Below are positions 15,539-23,950 of a stretch of 64,000 nt of DNA, piece after piece (the stretch's first letter is position 1; every line of letters begins with the position of its first letter). The notes beneath the pieces were generated by a model that ran no database searches, was not told the origin of the DNA, and saw only the letters and a program-made list of their open reading frames with translations. Origin of the DNA: Calditrichota bacterium (GTDB lineage Bacteria > Calditrichota > Calditrichia > RBG-13-44-9 > J042); assembly GCA_013150955.1 (NCBI GenBank), contig JAADJD010000004.1, forward strand, positions 24,284-88,283, read 5' to 3'. The translations under genes were made by a program, and so were the position numbers.

Positions 15539-18256
15539 TCAACGGTTGCGGCGGATATCTTCCACCACCCGGAAGCCAATGAATTCCGGAGGAACCGGAT
15601 AGTAATCCCCCACCCGGGCATCTTTGATGGTTACTGCAGAGGCACCCATCGCTTTTCCGCTTTCATCCTTCCCGATGGCCCATTCGGCAACGTTGCCGTC
15701 CAGGTCAAACAATAGCGGCGCATTGGGGCGAATATTTCCGGGTGGCCGACTGCCCACGGGCATGAGCAAATCGTCGGCGTTCCAGGTTTGCAGTCGTTCC
15801 CGCAGGGATTGGTATTCGTCCAGATTTGGCGTGTAGCCCAGCCAGTAGGCCAGGTTGTTTTCCTGTTTGCCGGCGCGGGCAATCAGTTGTTCCATTTCCG
15901 CGATTGTGGGCAGGCGGAACGATCGTCCCGTGATCTCGGAGAGCCAGCGGACATAGGCGCGGGCATCCTCCAGACGGATGTGATTGGCCGGATAATTTTC
16001 CGTTCCCGCCGGTACCGGATAATCGGGACGGAATGCCCGAAATTGCGCCCGGGTAATCTCGAAGCGTGAGACCCGCAAGCTGTCGTTCAGGGTTACCATT
16101 TCTGGCAATAGCCAGGATTGAAAGGTTACCCCATAAAGGCCTTTCACCTTCTGAATGGCTTTGATTCGGGGCAAAAGGGCCAGTGGAGCCGTTTCCGGCA
16201 ATACCCGTTTCTCCAATTCTTTTTTCCAGTGGGTCTTCCCGAAAAGGTACAGATCGAACCAGGCAATCTCTTCCTCCATCTTGCGTTTTTGATGGGACAG
16301 CCGGCGAAAACCGTGCGGTTCGTCGGGGAATAAAACAAATCGCACCGGTACCTTGCCGATTTGTTGCAGCGCCCGGTAGTGCTGCCAGCCCTGTTCCGTG
16401 GGAACGGCGCGATCCTCGGTGCCGAAAAAGATAATGGTCGGCGTCTTCACCCGTTCCATGCGGAACAGTGGACTTTTTTCGATATAGTGGTTCAAATATT
16501 TCCAGGGTGGGCCCAGAAAATAAGAATTGTCGAAACGCACGCCGAAGGCGCAATTCCCGTAGTCGGAAATCCAGTTAACATCCCCGGCACCGGGCGCAGC
16601 AGCCCGGAACATGTCCGGATATTCCACCGTCAGGGCGATGGTGAGGATGGCCCCATTGGACCATCCCATGACCCCCAGCGAATCCGGGTGCACCCATCCC
16701 CGGCGGATCAGATGCTGAATGCCTTTAACAATATCGGGCAGTTCCAGCTCGTAATATCGCCCTTTGATGGATTCCACAAACTTCAACCCGTGATTGCCTG
16801 AGCCGTGATAATTGGGGCGCAGGACGAAGGCCCCTTTCTGTGCCCAGATGGGAGCGTAAACCGTCCATCCCAGGCGCCAGGCGTCCAGATCCACCCCGCT
16901 GGGGCCGCCGTGGATGACCACCATCAACGGATAACGTTTTCCCGGCTGGAAGTCCAGGGGATAGTACAGAATTCCATTAACGGTTTCTCCGCCGTAACCC
17001 TTCCATTCGATGACCTCGGCTCTGGGGATGGGAAGCGTTTTCAGGTATTCGTTCAGTTTCACAAATTCCTGAGCGGAGTCCACGGTGCCCTGGCGATATC
17101 GGGCAACAAAATAACGCGGTGGCTCATCCGGGCGGGAATAATCGAAAGCAATGGTTTGACCATTGGGGCCAATGGAAATGGACGTGCTGTGGGGCAAGTA
17201 AGAGTGATCGATTTCCACAAATTTCCAGCGATTGCCTTCCTTATAATAGTAGCGGGGTTTGAAACGCGGTCCTGCGGCCAGTTGCACGTGCACCCCATTT
17301 CCAGCCACGGCGTAACCGGCAAACCCCACCGCCCAATCCCACTGCAGGGGGATTTTTTCGTGGCGCATGGATGGGATGTCGAAGTAATAGAGTTCCAGAA
17401 TTCCGGCACCTTCGTTTTCCGGGTCGGAACTGCGCACATCACTGGCGAAAAATCCCTGGCCATCCCGCCGCCACTGAAATCCGGAAGGATCAAAATAGCG
17501 GCCGGGAAATATCTCCTGTACCTTCCCGGTCTCCACCTGCAGTAAATACTGCTTTGGCTGAATGCGGGCATCTGCAGTGATGGGGGTTCGGTTCAGGGTA
17601 TACACGATGTATTTTCCGTCAGGACTGGGGGCAAATTCCCCAATTTGGAACCGATTGTGGGTTAGCCGCTGGATTTTTTTTGATTGGACATCAATCCGAA
17701 ACAACCGCACCGGCCAGAATAGGGTGGTATCTTCGACCACGATGGCGTCGTCTTTTTTCTTTTTCAATTCCTGTTCATAATACGTTTTGTTTTCCCGTGC
17801 CGTAAACACGATGGTGTTGGAGTCCAGCCAGGCAAATCGCTGAACACTGGTTTCCAGACGGGTGAGTGGGTAGGGCTCTCCGCCGTACGTATCCAGTAAC
17901 CAGACCTGAGGCAGGTTCTTTTTGTCCTTCCCCGGCAGTTCTCGATTCGAGATAAACGCAATCCAGCGACCATCCGGGCTCCAGCGGGGACTGCGATTGT
18001 TACCGGTGCGGGTTAATTGAACGATCTCCGGCGCTTTTTTGGGTGACGAAAGCAGCGTTAAAAACAGATCGGTTAGATAGCGATCTTTCTCAAAATCCGG
18101 ATAACGCTTGACCCAGACCAGTTTCTGACCGTCGGGGGAGATGGTGATCTCGGTTATGCTTTCCTGTTGCAGCACGTGTTTTACCGTCCATTCCTCCCGG
18201 GCAGATAATGAAAGAACACTCAGGGTCGTGAATAAAATAATGAGCAAACTTTTCAT
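15539..18256 (-). CDS. S9 family serine peptidase fused to a C-terminal FGE/SUMF1-like domain
   Basis: A 905-residue secreted or periplasmic protein. Signal peptide (LLIILFTTLSVLSLSA), TolB/DPP-type beta-propeller at about residues 35-420 (SPDGQKLVWVKR, RSPRWSPDGRWIAFISNRE), then the alpha/beta-hydrolase domain with a complete triad: Ser533 in GWSNG, Asp615 in GTEDRAVP and His648 in DEPHGF. This matches prolyl-oligopeptidase/acylaminoacyl-peptidase enzymes. Residues about 700-900 form an added formylglycine-generating-enzyme-like domain (VSRFEITRAQFRAF, GRSFRLPTIAEME, DLDGNVAEWA, FIGFRVVED). This domain has no cysteine, so it cannot be a copper-dependent FGE and is more likely a binding module. 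AGGAGG precedes the ATG. Confidence 0.93.
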   Translation of the reverse strand: MKSLLIILFTTLSVLSLSAREEWTVKHVLQQESITEITISPDGQKLVWVKRYPDFEKDRYLTDLFLTLLSSPKKAPEIVQLTRTGNNRSPRWSPDGRWIAFISNRELPGKDKKNLPQVWLLDTYGGEPYPLTRLETSVQRFAWLDSNTIVFTARENKTYYEQELKKKKDDAIVVEDTTLFWPVRLFRIDVQSKKIQRLTHNRFQIGEFAPSPDGKYIVYTLNRTPITADARIQPKQYLLQVETGKVQEIFPGRYFDPSGFQWRRDGQGFFASDVRSSDPENEGAGILELYYFDIPSMRHEKIPLQWDWAVGFAGYAVAGNGVHVQLAAGPRFKPRYYYKEGNRWKFVEIDHSYLPHSTSISIGPNGQTIAFDYSRPDEPPRYFVARYRQGTVDSAQEFVKLNEYLKTLPIPRAEVIEWKGYGGETVNGILYYPLDFQPGKRYPLMVVIHGGPSGVDLDAWRLGWTVYAPIWAQKGAFVLRPNYHGSGNHGLKFVESIKGRYYELELPDIVKGIQHLIRRGWVHPDSLGVMGWSNGAILTIALTVEYPDMFRAAAPGAGDVNWISDYGNCAFGVRFDNSYFLGPPWKYLNHYIEKSPLFRMERVKTPTIIFFGTEDRAVPTEQGWQHYRALQQIGKVPVRFVLFPDEPHGFRRLSHQKRKMEEEIAWFDLYLFGKTHWKKELEKRVLPETAPLALLPRIKAIQKVKGLYGVTFQSWLLPEMVTLNDSLRVSRFEITRAQFRAFRPDYPVPAGTENYPANHIRLEDARAYVRWLSEITGRSFRLPTIAEMEQLIARAGKQENNLAYWLGYTPNLDEYQSLRERLQTWNADDLLMPVGSRPPGNIRPNAPLLFDLDGNVAEWAIGKDESGKAMGASAVTIKDARVGDYYPVPPEFIGFRVVEDIRRNR

Positions 18257-18410
18257 GGGAGCCTCCTACCACCATTGTAAACGTCGCTTTTTTTCGGAAA
18301 ATGATTTTATGTGCCGAAGTGGACAATCCAATCCGGCAATATCAGGCAACATGTAAATGTAAGGGCATTTGGGTAATGGAAAAAGGAGGTTTTCGGGAAA
18401 TGTTTCGATT

Positions 18411-18625
18411 ACCCTAAATTATGCTTTAGACCATGAATAATGCGAATGAATACAAATAAACCCAAATAGTGTAATAAACCGCGAATCACGCGAATGAAAC
18501 CAAAAAATATCTACAAAATCGCGAATAAGCCCTGGAACACATTTTCATCCAAACACAATTCAATGTATTTTATTGGTTTTATTTGTGTTCATTCGTGTCA
18601 TTCGTAGGCTATTGCTTAATCTGGG
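18411..18625 (-). repeat. Interspersed repeat, nested copy R5
   Basis: A complete reverse-oriented copy (18461-18625, centre CACATTTTCATCCAAACACA) is preceded directly by an extra left arm (18411-18460) ending ACAAATAAA. The junction ACAAATAAA/CCCA is the same as in the nested copy at 57304-57600. The repeat lies in the 642-bp gap between the divergent S9 peptidase and sulfite-oxidase-like genes. In the remaining 18626-18898 I see only a weak hairpin near 18635-18655 and the ribosome binding site of the next gene. Confidence 0.85.
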
Positions 18626-18898
18626 ATTAACTTTGCCAGAAAAATGTTTTCGGCAGGTGACTTCCGGATTCAAACATAGGAGAGAGTGGTTCAGGAGCAT
18701 CATCGGATTCGGCCATCCCGTGATCAGATGATGAAAGATCGAAAAGTCCGGAGTGCTAAGGTTTTCGTTGAATCGATCGGGGCGTCGGATTAAATTTCGT
18801 AAGTGAGAAAAAGGAGTTTGTTCTGGCCCCGTTTGGGGTTTCGCGTGAAAGGGATTAAAAGCCGCTGAAATCCAAAAATCGTTTCTGGAGGAATGGCG

Positions 18899-19534
18899 AT
18901 GCCGTCCAAAGATCCGAGACGACATGTCAATCGACTGAAACAGGTGCGTTTTTTCGATAGATTCACCCGCGATCGGGAGCGGATTCCGCCGGGACAATTT
19001 GTGACCCGAAAGTTTCCTGTGCTGACGTACGGGGAGACGCCGGAAATTTCGCCGGATGCGTGGCAGCTGGAGGTCTTTGGTGCCGTGGAGCAACCGCTAA
19101 CGCTGGACTGGCAGGCACTGCAGGCACTACCCCGCAAAACCGTTCGGGTGGACATTCACTGCGTCACTCGCTGGTCGATCATGGGCACGGAGTGGGAGGG
19201 TGTTCCTTTTCAGGCCATCGTGGAGCGGGTGAAGCCACATCCGGATGCCCGATTCGTGATGCAATATGCCTACGGCGGGTACACCACAAATGTGCCCCTG
19301 GAAGACCTGCTGCGGGAAGATGTGCTGCTGGCTTACCGCCTGGAGGGACAGCCCATACCGGTTGCCCATGGTGGTCCCGTCAGGATGCTGGTGCCTCATT
19401 TGTATTTCTGGAAAAGTGCCAAATGGATCAAAGGGCTGGAGTTCATGACCGAAAATCGTCCCGGCTTCTGGGAGCAGAACGGTTACCACATGCACGGGGA
19501 TCCCTGGAAAGAGGAACGATTTGCCGGGGATTGA
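18899..19534 (+). CDS. Sulfite-oxidase-like molybdopterin oxidoreductase
   Basis: A 211-residue protein of the molybdopterin-binding domain family (YedY/sulfite oxidase-like). The motif VDIHCVTRWS carries the cysteine (Cys88) expected to bind molybdenum, followed by the family's GxPF-type turn (EGVPFQAI), YGGYTTNVPLED, VAHGGPVRMLVPHLYFWKSA and KWIKGLEF. It lacks the C-terminal dimerisation domain of true sulfite oxidases and the twin-arginine signal of YedY, so it is probably cytoplasmic; substrate unknown. GGAGG is 1 nt from an ATG at 18893 but 7 nt from the ATG at 18899, so the latter is preferred. It converges on udg with 15 bp between. Confidence 0.92.
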   Translation: MPSKDPRRHVNRLKQVRFFDRFTRDRERIPPGQFVTRKFPVLTYGETPEISPDAWQLEVFGAVEQPLTLDWQALQALPRKTVRVDIHCVTRWSIMGTEWEGVPFQAIVERVKPHPDARFVMQYAYGGYTTNVPLEDLLREDVLLAYRLEGQPIPVAHGGPVRMLVPHLYFWKSAKWIKGLEFMTENRPGFWEQNGYHMHGDPWKEERFAGD

Positions 19535-19549
19535 ACCGGTCGATGAACG

Positions 19550-20266
19550 TTACCCGCCAGAACGGATCAGCGTTCGGGCACGCTGAAAGATTTGATCAAA
19601 CGCTTCTTCAGTGAGGACGCCGGTAAAGGTGTTCTGTTGGCTGGGATGGTAGGATGCGATCAACCAGAGCCTTTCTCTAATGGATAATTCCAGCCCATGT
19701 TGAAACTTGGGGCGCGGCCGAAAGGGCCCCAATCCCACCCCTTCCAGCATCTTTAACGTGTGCACATAAGCCAGTTGACCCAGGCAAATCATCACCCGCA
19801 ACTGTTTGAGCAGAAAAAATTCCCCCACCAGATAGGGGCGGCATCTGGCAATCTCTTCGGCGGTTGGCTTGTTCCCCGGGGGTGCACACCGGACGATGGC
19901 ACTGACGTAACACTGGTGGAGTCGCAATCCGTCATTCCGGTGGGTGGATTGCGGTTGATTGGCAAATCCGGCCCGATGGAGCGCGCGGAACAGCCAGTCG
20001 CCACTCCGGTCGCCGGTAAACACCCTGCCGGTGCGATTCCCACCATGTGCTGCCGGTGCCAGTCCAATGACCCAGACCCTGGCCTCCGGATCCCCAAAGC
20101 CAGGCACGGGTTTTCCCCAGTAATCCCAGTCCTGAAATCGCCGGGTCTTTTCTCGAGCCACCTGCTCCCGCCATTGAACCAGACGCGGACAGCGTCGGCA
20201 ATTTACAACGGCCTGGTTCAGCGCCGACAGGGATGCAAATGGGGCACGGGGATGATCAGTAGACAT
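19550..20266 (-). CDS. Family 5 uracil-DNA glycosylase (UdgB)
   Basis: A 238-residue DNA-repair enzyme that removes uracil and related deaminated bases. The family-5 active-site block GLAPAAHGGNRTGRVFTGD and the N-terminal iron-sulfur cysteines (NCRRCPRL) are clear, with further cysteines at HQCYVS and VRCAPPGNKP, and a C-terminal ASYHPSQQNTFTG motif. Family 5 enzymes occur mainly in thermophiles and some actinobacteria. The ATG at 20266 follows the upstream glycosyltransferase stop by 12 bp with no strong ribosome binding site, suggesting translational coupling; a TTG at 20272 is the alternative. Confidence 0.94.
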   Translation of the reverse strand: MSTDHPRAPFASLSALNQAVVNCRRCPRLVQWREQVAREKTRRFQDWDYWGKPVPGFGDPEARVWVIGLAPAAHGGNRTGRVFTGDRSGDWLFRALHRAGFANQPQSTHRNDGLRLHQCYVSAIVRCAPPGNKPTAEEIARCRPYLVGEFFLLKQLRVMICLGQLAYVHTLKMLEGVGLGPFRPRPKFQHGLELSIRERLWLIASYHPSQQNTFTGVLTEEAFDQIFQRARTLIRSGG

Positions 20267-20278
20267 TAGCAAACCATT

Positions 20279-21535
20279 TCATTTTAATCGCAGAAAATCG
20301 TTTCGTACCTCCTGCAGCAGGGGGAGCAGGCGGTAATGGTAAATGTTGTCCCATGCGTATTCTTTAATCACCTTGCGGAAGAATCGGCGGGTGGGCAGGC
20401 GAGATGTGAATTTCAGGATTTTCTCGGCAATTTCATCGGGAGAATCATCCAGATCGAAGAAGCAGACATCGTTGCCGCCAATTTCCCGAAAGGGGGGAAT
20501 GTTGGAACACACAATGGGCAGTTTGATCATGCCCGATTCCAGCAGGGGAATCCCAAATCCTTCCTGGAAACTGGGCATGAACAGGATATCGGAAATCAGG
20601 TACAGGTCGCGGATGATGATGCGGTCGGGGGTTAACGATTGGCCGCTCTGGAATTTGTATTCCGCCATGATCAACACGTCCGGGGCAATTTTCAGTTCGC
20701 GGGCCAGCGCCACCAGTTGTTTGTAGTAGGCCACGGTCTTGGGTTCATGCGGATCATAGGCGCCGGTTACCAGCAGGCGGGCCTGAACCCCTCGATCCTG
20801 AAGCGCGCGCGTAACCCGGATGGACAGCTCCACGTTCTTCCGCGGGTGCAACCGCGACGGCTGAACCATCAGAAAATCCCCCTCAAACAATTTCTGTTCC
20901 TGAATGATACGCACGGTGGTGGGATCCAGCCGAAAGAACTGAATGGGGTCGATTCCATTGGGTACCACATAAATATGATGCCCGGAGCCGTACAGGCGGG
21001 CAAATTGCCGCTTGCGACTTTCCGAGATCACCACGTAGTAAATTTTGGCATGGGCTCGCTTCAGTATGTTCCAGGGGGATTGATCCAGATATCGGGGATA
21101 ATCGTCGTAAAAGAAGGGGGAATCGTGGTTCCAGCTGATAATGGGAATCTGGTCATCCTGGGCCAATCGAAAAATCGCATAGGTTAGCGGCAAATTATAT
21201 CGCATGGTCAGCACGTTGTGTGCAATCAGGATGTCAAAGTTCGTTAAAGCGTGGGACAGGTACTGGTAAACTTTGTGGGCCAGCTTATCCAGCAATTGAA
21301 AATCGCCTGCCAGGGCCATTTCGTGGGCCTTCATCACCTGTTTGTTGCGCGAACTGAGCAGCGGGTTAATTTCCACGCGATAATTCTGGGTGAATTGTTC
21401 TCCGGCCCCGGCAAAGATTTTTACTTTGTGGTAATATCGGTGAAAAAGATTGGCCTGCTGGCGAATGACTTCTTCCACCCCGCCAACCACCGGTGGACAG
21501 GAATAGTGCAGTAATGCGATGTTTAACTGCTCCAC
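20279..21535 (-). CDS. Glycosyltransferase family 4-type (GT-B)
   Basis: A 418-residue GT-B enzyme. The N-terminal half begins NIALLHYSCPPVVGGVEEVI, the acceptor-side fold; the C-terminal half has PSRLHPRKNVELSIR and the EGFGIPLLES segment, the E-x7-E donor-binding motif of retaining GT4 enzymes. No membrane segment, so cytoplasmic. It starts with GTG, preceded by AGGGGG, only 3 bp after the stop of the upstream glycosyltransferase. The pair is probably co-expressed and may act in sequence on one glycan or small glycoside. Substrate cannot be told. Confidence 0.9.
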   Translation of the reverse strand: MEQLNIALLHYSCPPVVGGVEEVIRQQANLFHRYYHKVKIFAGAGEQFTQNYRVEINPLLSSRNKQVMKAHEMALAGDFQLLDKLAHKVYQYLSHALTNFDILIAHNVLTMRYNLPLTYAIFRLAQDDQIPIISWNHDSPFFYDDYPRYLDQSPWNILKRAHAKIYYVVISESRKRQFARLYGSGHHIYVVPNGIDPIQFFRLDPTTVRIIQEQKLFEGDFLMVQPSRLHPRKNVELSIRVTRALQDRGVQARLLVTGAYDPHEPKTVAYYKQLVALARELKIAPDVLIMAEYKFQSGQSLTPDRIIIRDLYLISDILFMPSFQEGFGIPLLESGMIKLPIVCSNIPPFREIGGNDVCFFDLDDSPDEIAEKILKFTSRLPTRRFFRKVIKEYAWDNIYHYRLLPLLQEVRNDFLRLK

Positions 21536-21538
21536 GGC

Positions 21539-22843
21539 CTATACCCCCTGAAAGTACTCCAGCTCCCGGATCAAATGCAACAGCTTGCGCTCCAGCACTT
21601 CGTAAGAAAAATATTTAAGTGCCAGCTGGTAATTTTTCTCCACCATCTGGCGACGTCGTTCGGGATTGCGCAATACATCGTAAATAATATCGATGGTATC
21701 CTGGGTGACGAATCCGTCGATCGGAATGACGTCAAACCCCTTCGGTTCAATGTCCGCCACATAAATGGAATAGCGATTCACAACAATGGGTTTTTTGTAA
21801 TAAATGGCTTCCAGAAAGGCATTGCCAAAGCCCTCGTAACCAGAAGGATAGGTGACCAGATCGGCACACTGATACACATCGCCGATGGTGTAGATCTTTT
21901 CGCCGGTGATGGTGGTGGTGCGTCGGGGGCCAATCAGGTGGTCGATGGTAACAATTTTTACTCCCAGATTGCGGGCATATTCCATAACCCGGTGGTAGTA
22001 GGCATCCCCTTCATCCCCGGTGGCGTGCGAGATGACCAGAACCGGATTATCCAGTTTCATCAGATAGACAATCTCCACCGCTCGCTCGATCCATTTGCGG
22101 GGGACAACCCGCGTGGGCTGCAGGATGAATAAATCGTCCTCCTTCAGGCCAATAATTTTGCGAAGTTCCTGGCAGTGGCTGTTTTCCGGTGGTGGTGGGG
22201 AAGCAAAATCGTACACGTTCGGGATAAGTGTATTGGAAATGCCTTTCCGGTGACTGAGCTGCTCGCTGGCCAGGGAGTTTATGACCACGTGGCGTATGGA
22301 TGGCAAAAACGGTGGGAACGATCGATCGATATAATCCATCACCGAGTTGACCAGAAACCGATTTCGTTCCCAATAGAAGTCGTGGTGATGGGCAATGGTG
22401 GGGATCCCGGTTTCGGCGATGAACTCGGTGATGGCCAGGCCCAGAGGAATATTCATGGGGATGGCCAGTGCGTTTTCCGGGATGATCAGATCGATCCCGA
22501 AGCCATCGACAAATTCATAGATCTTCTGCTTCAGATAGTCCTTGATCCCCTGAATCAGCTCGCTAATTTCCCGGGGGCGCAGATGGAAGCCAAAGGAGAA
22601 TTCGTTGATTTTTTGGATTTCCGGGTGTTCAAAATGGGCTTCTTCCACGATGTAGGATTTTTCGGCCGGTCGGTCGCACAGTCCCGCCATGTAGTAGCAA
22701 TCGTAATGATTGCGTTCCAGCACCGCGGCCCATTTTTCGATTTCCAGGGAGACGCCATCGGTACCGGCAATGCGGGTCGAAATGAATCCAATGCGTTTAA
22801 AGCGACTGCGCTTTTTTTTTCGTTTGGTGAGCGGCCCTGGCAT
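21539..22843 (-). CDS. Glycosyltransferase family 4-type (GT-B), second of pair
   Basis: A 434-residue GT-B enzyme starting at the ATG at 22843 after GGGGAACC. The basic N-terminus (TKRKKKRSRFKR) is followed by IGFISTRIAGTDGVSLEIEK, then HHHDFYWERNRF, the donor-side LQPTRVVPRKWIERAVEIV and SGYEGFGNAFLEA with the E-x7-E motif. The GTDGVSLE and HHHDFYWER segments recall GT4 enzymes that make glucosylglycerate-type compatible solutes, but this is a memory-based resemblance. A longer frame to 22915 runs into the cold-shock gene and lacks a ribosome binding site. Confidence 0.9.
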   Translation of the reverse strand: MPGPLTKRKKKRSRFKRIGFISTRIAGTDGVSLEIEKWAAVLERNHYDCYYMAGLCDRPAEKSYIVEEAHFEHPEIQKINEFSFGFHLRPREISELIQGIKDYLKQKIYEFVDGFGIDLIIPENALAIPMNIPLGLAITEFIAETGIPTIAHHHDFYWERNRFLVNSVMDYIDRSFPPFLPSIRHVVINSLASEQLSHRKGISNTLIPNVYDFASPPPPENSHCQELRKIIGLKEDDLFILQPTRVVPRKWIERAVEIVYLMKLDNPVLVISHATGDEGDAYYHRVMEYARNLGVKIVTIDHLIGPRRTTTITGEKIYTIGDVYQCADLVTYPSGYEGFGNAFLEAIYYKKPIVVNRYSIYVADIEPKGFDVIPIDGFVTQDTIDIIYDVLRNPERRRQMVEKNYQLALKYFSYEVLERKLLHLIRELEYFQGV

Positions 22844-22886
22844 GGTTCCCCTTTCTGTTTTGATTTCGCCAGCTTCCGTTTCAGGA

Positions 22887-23093
22887 TCAGGGAAATAGCC
22901 GCACGTTGACGGCACGATCCCCCTTCATTTCCCGGCGCAGGTCAAATCCCACCTTCATGCCTTCCCGCACGGGCAGGTGGCGGGACTTGGGGTGAATGTC
23001 GTGAACCGAAAAGTAGACCTCATCATCGTCTTCGGTGACGATAAAGCCGAATCCTTTCAGGGGGTCGAACATCTTGATCACGCCATATTGCAT
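22887..23093 (-). CDS. Cold-shock domain protein
   Basis: A 68-residue single-stranded nucleic-acid-binding protein. RNP1 is present as KGFGFIV; RNP2 is altered to VYFSVHDI rather than the usual VFVHxS, and the loop after it is longer (HPKSRHLPVREGMKVGF). It is therefore a divergent CspA-family member rather than a typical CspA. It is the first gene of the minus-strand run with the two glycosyltransferases, 43 bp upstream of the nearer one. A promoter-like sequence lies just upstream. Confidence 0.9.
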   Translation of the reverse strand: MQYGVIKMFDPLKGFGFIVTEDDDEVYFSVHDIHPKSRHLPVREGMKVGFDLRREMKGDRAVNVRLFP

Positions 23094-23123
23094 GGATCGT
23101 CCTCATGTATGATGGAAATATAA

Positions 23124-23151
23124 ATTATGAAATAGAAAGGGTTTAATTCAA
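23124..23151 (-). promoter_or_regulatory. Putative promoter of the cold-shock gene
   Basis: On the minus strand TTGAAT, a 16-bp spacer and CATAAT lie about 30 bp upstream of the start codon. They match the sigma-70 consensus at 4 of 6 and 5 of 6 positions. Called by eye. The rest of the 331-bp gap up to the tRNA cluster (to 23424) is AT-rich and holds no gene I can see; it must contain the promoter of the tRNA-tuf operon, which I cannot place with confidence. Confidence 0.4.
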
Positions 23152-23424
23152 AGACAAAATCACAAATCAACTGGCTTTTTTAAAAAGGAAGCGAGGATAA
23201 AACGGCCAGGGTGTAAAATTGAGAAAAATATTGCACTGGAAATAAAATATTTTAAATTTTGCACGCTTTGTGAAGGGGTGGGTGTTTAACCGGGATTGGG
23301 AACAATTTACAAATATCGGTTGTTTTCTGGATGAAGTTGTGAGGGGGGACAAGGGGTTAGAAAAAATTTTTTCTATTGCATGGCGATATAAAATTCATAA
23401 ATTATAAGGCTCAAAAACTACAGG

Positions 23425-23497
23425 GCTGGCGTAGCTCAACTGGTAGAGCAGCTGATTTGTAATCAGCCGGTTGGGGGTTCGAGTCCCTTCGCCAGCT
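23425..23497 (+). tRNA. tRNA-Thr (anticodon UGU)
   Basis: A 73-nt cloverleaf: acceptor GCTGGCG with CGCCAGC, anticodon arm GCTGA/TCAGC with loop TTTGTAA giving UGU, T-arm with GTTCGAGTC. CCA is not encoded. First gene of a four-tRNA cluster before tuf, in the same order as E. coli thrU-tyrU-glyT-thrT-tufB. Confidence 0.97.
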
Positions 23498-23510
23498 CGC
23501 GGCAACGATT

Positions 23511-23593
23511 GGGGAGGTAGCGAAGCGGTCAAACGCACCAGACTGTAAATCTGGCGGCTGATGCCTTCGGAGGTTCGAATCCTCCCCTCCCCA
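23511..23593 (+). tRNA. tRNA-Tyr (anticodon GUA)
   Basis: An 83-nt class II tRNA with a long variable arm: acceptor GGGGAGG with CCTCCCC, anticodon loop CTGTAAA giving GUA, T-arm GGAGG/CCTCC with GTTCGAATC. CCA is not encoded. The 79 nt to the next tRNA hold a small hairpin TGGCTTTGCCA nested between GCTCGA and TCGAGC arms, probably for processing. Confidence 0.97.
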
Positions 23594-23672
23594 CAATAGC
23601 TCGACCAAGGAATGGCTTTGCCAACGACTGGGTGATCGAGCGAGGGGTTGGGAGATTGGCAGTACAACATAG

Positions 23673-23748
23673 GCGGGAGTAACTCAGTTGGTAGAGTCAC
23701 GGCCTTCCAAGCCGTTGGTCGCGGGTTCGAGTCCCGTCTCCCGCTCCA
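23673..23748 (+). tRNA. tRNA-Gly (anticodon UCC)
   Basis: Acceptor GCGGGAG with CTCCCGC (738-744), discriminator T, and CCA apparently encoded at 23746-23748. Anticodon arm ACGGC/GCCGT with loop CTTCCAA gives UCC. It is followed at once by an 11-bp hairpin that overlaps the last base of CCA. Confidence 0.96.
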
Positions 23749-23794
23749 GAAGCAGAAGTCGGGGGTTGGGTGGACGAACCCGGCTTCTGCTTCT
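23748..23794 (+). other. Processing-type hairpin between tRNA-Gly and tRNA-Thr
   Basis: AGAAGCAGAAG (23748-23758) pairs perfectly with CTTCTGCTTCT (23784-23794), and GGG/CCC extends the stem inward. No T run follows and two more genes lie downstream, so it is more likely an RNase processing structure of the polycistronic tRNA transcript than a terminator. Confidence 0.55.
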
Positions 23795-23801
23795 TGTGTA
23801 A

Positions 23802-23874
23802 GCCCACGTAGCTCAGTCGGTAGAGCACATCCTTGGTAAGGATGAGGTCACCGGTTCAAATCCGGTCGTGGGCT
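23802..23874 (+). tRNA. tRNA-Thr (anticodon GGU)
   Basis: A 73-nt cloverleaf: acceptor GCCCACG with CGTGGGC, anticodon arm CATCC/GGATG with loop TTGGTAA giving GGU, T-arm with GTTCAAATC. CCA is not encoded. It lies 76 bp before tuf; with the UGU tRNA at 23425 it covers most threonine codons. Confidence 0.97.
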
Positions 23875-23950
23875 CTTTTTTATTGGGTTTTTGGAAAGGG
23901 CATTTTAAGAAAAGTGTTGGTTTAAATCTTAAATTTTTGGAGGAAATCCG

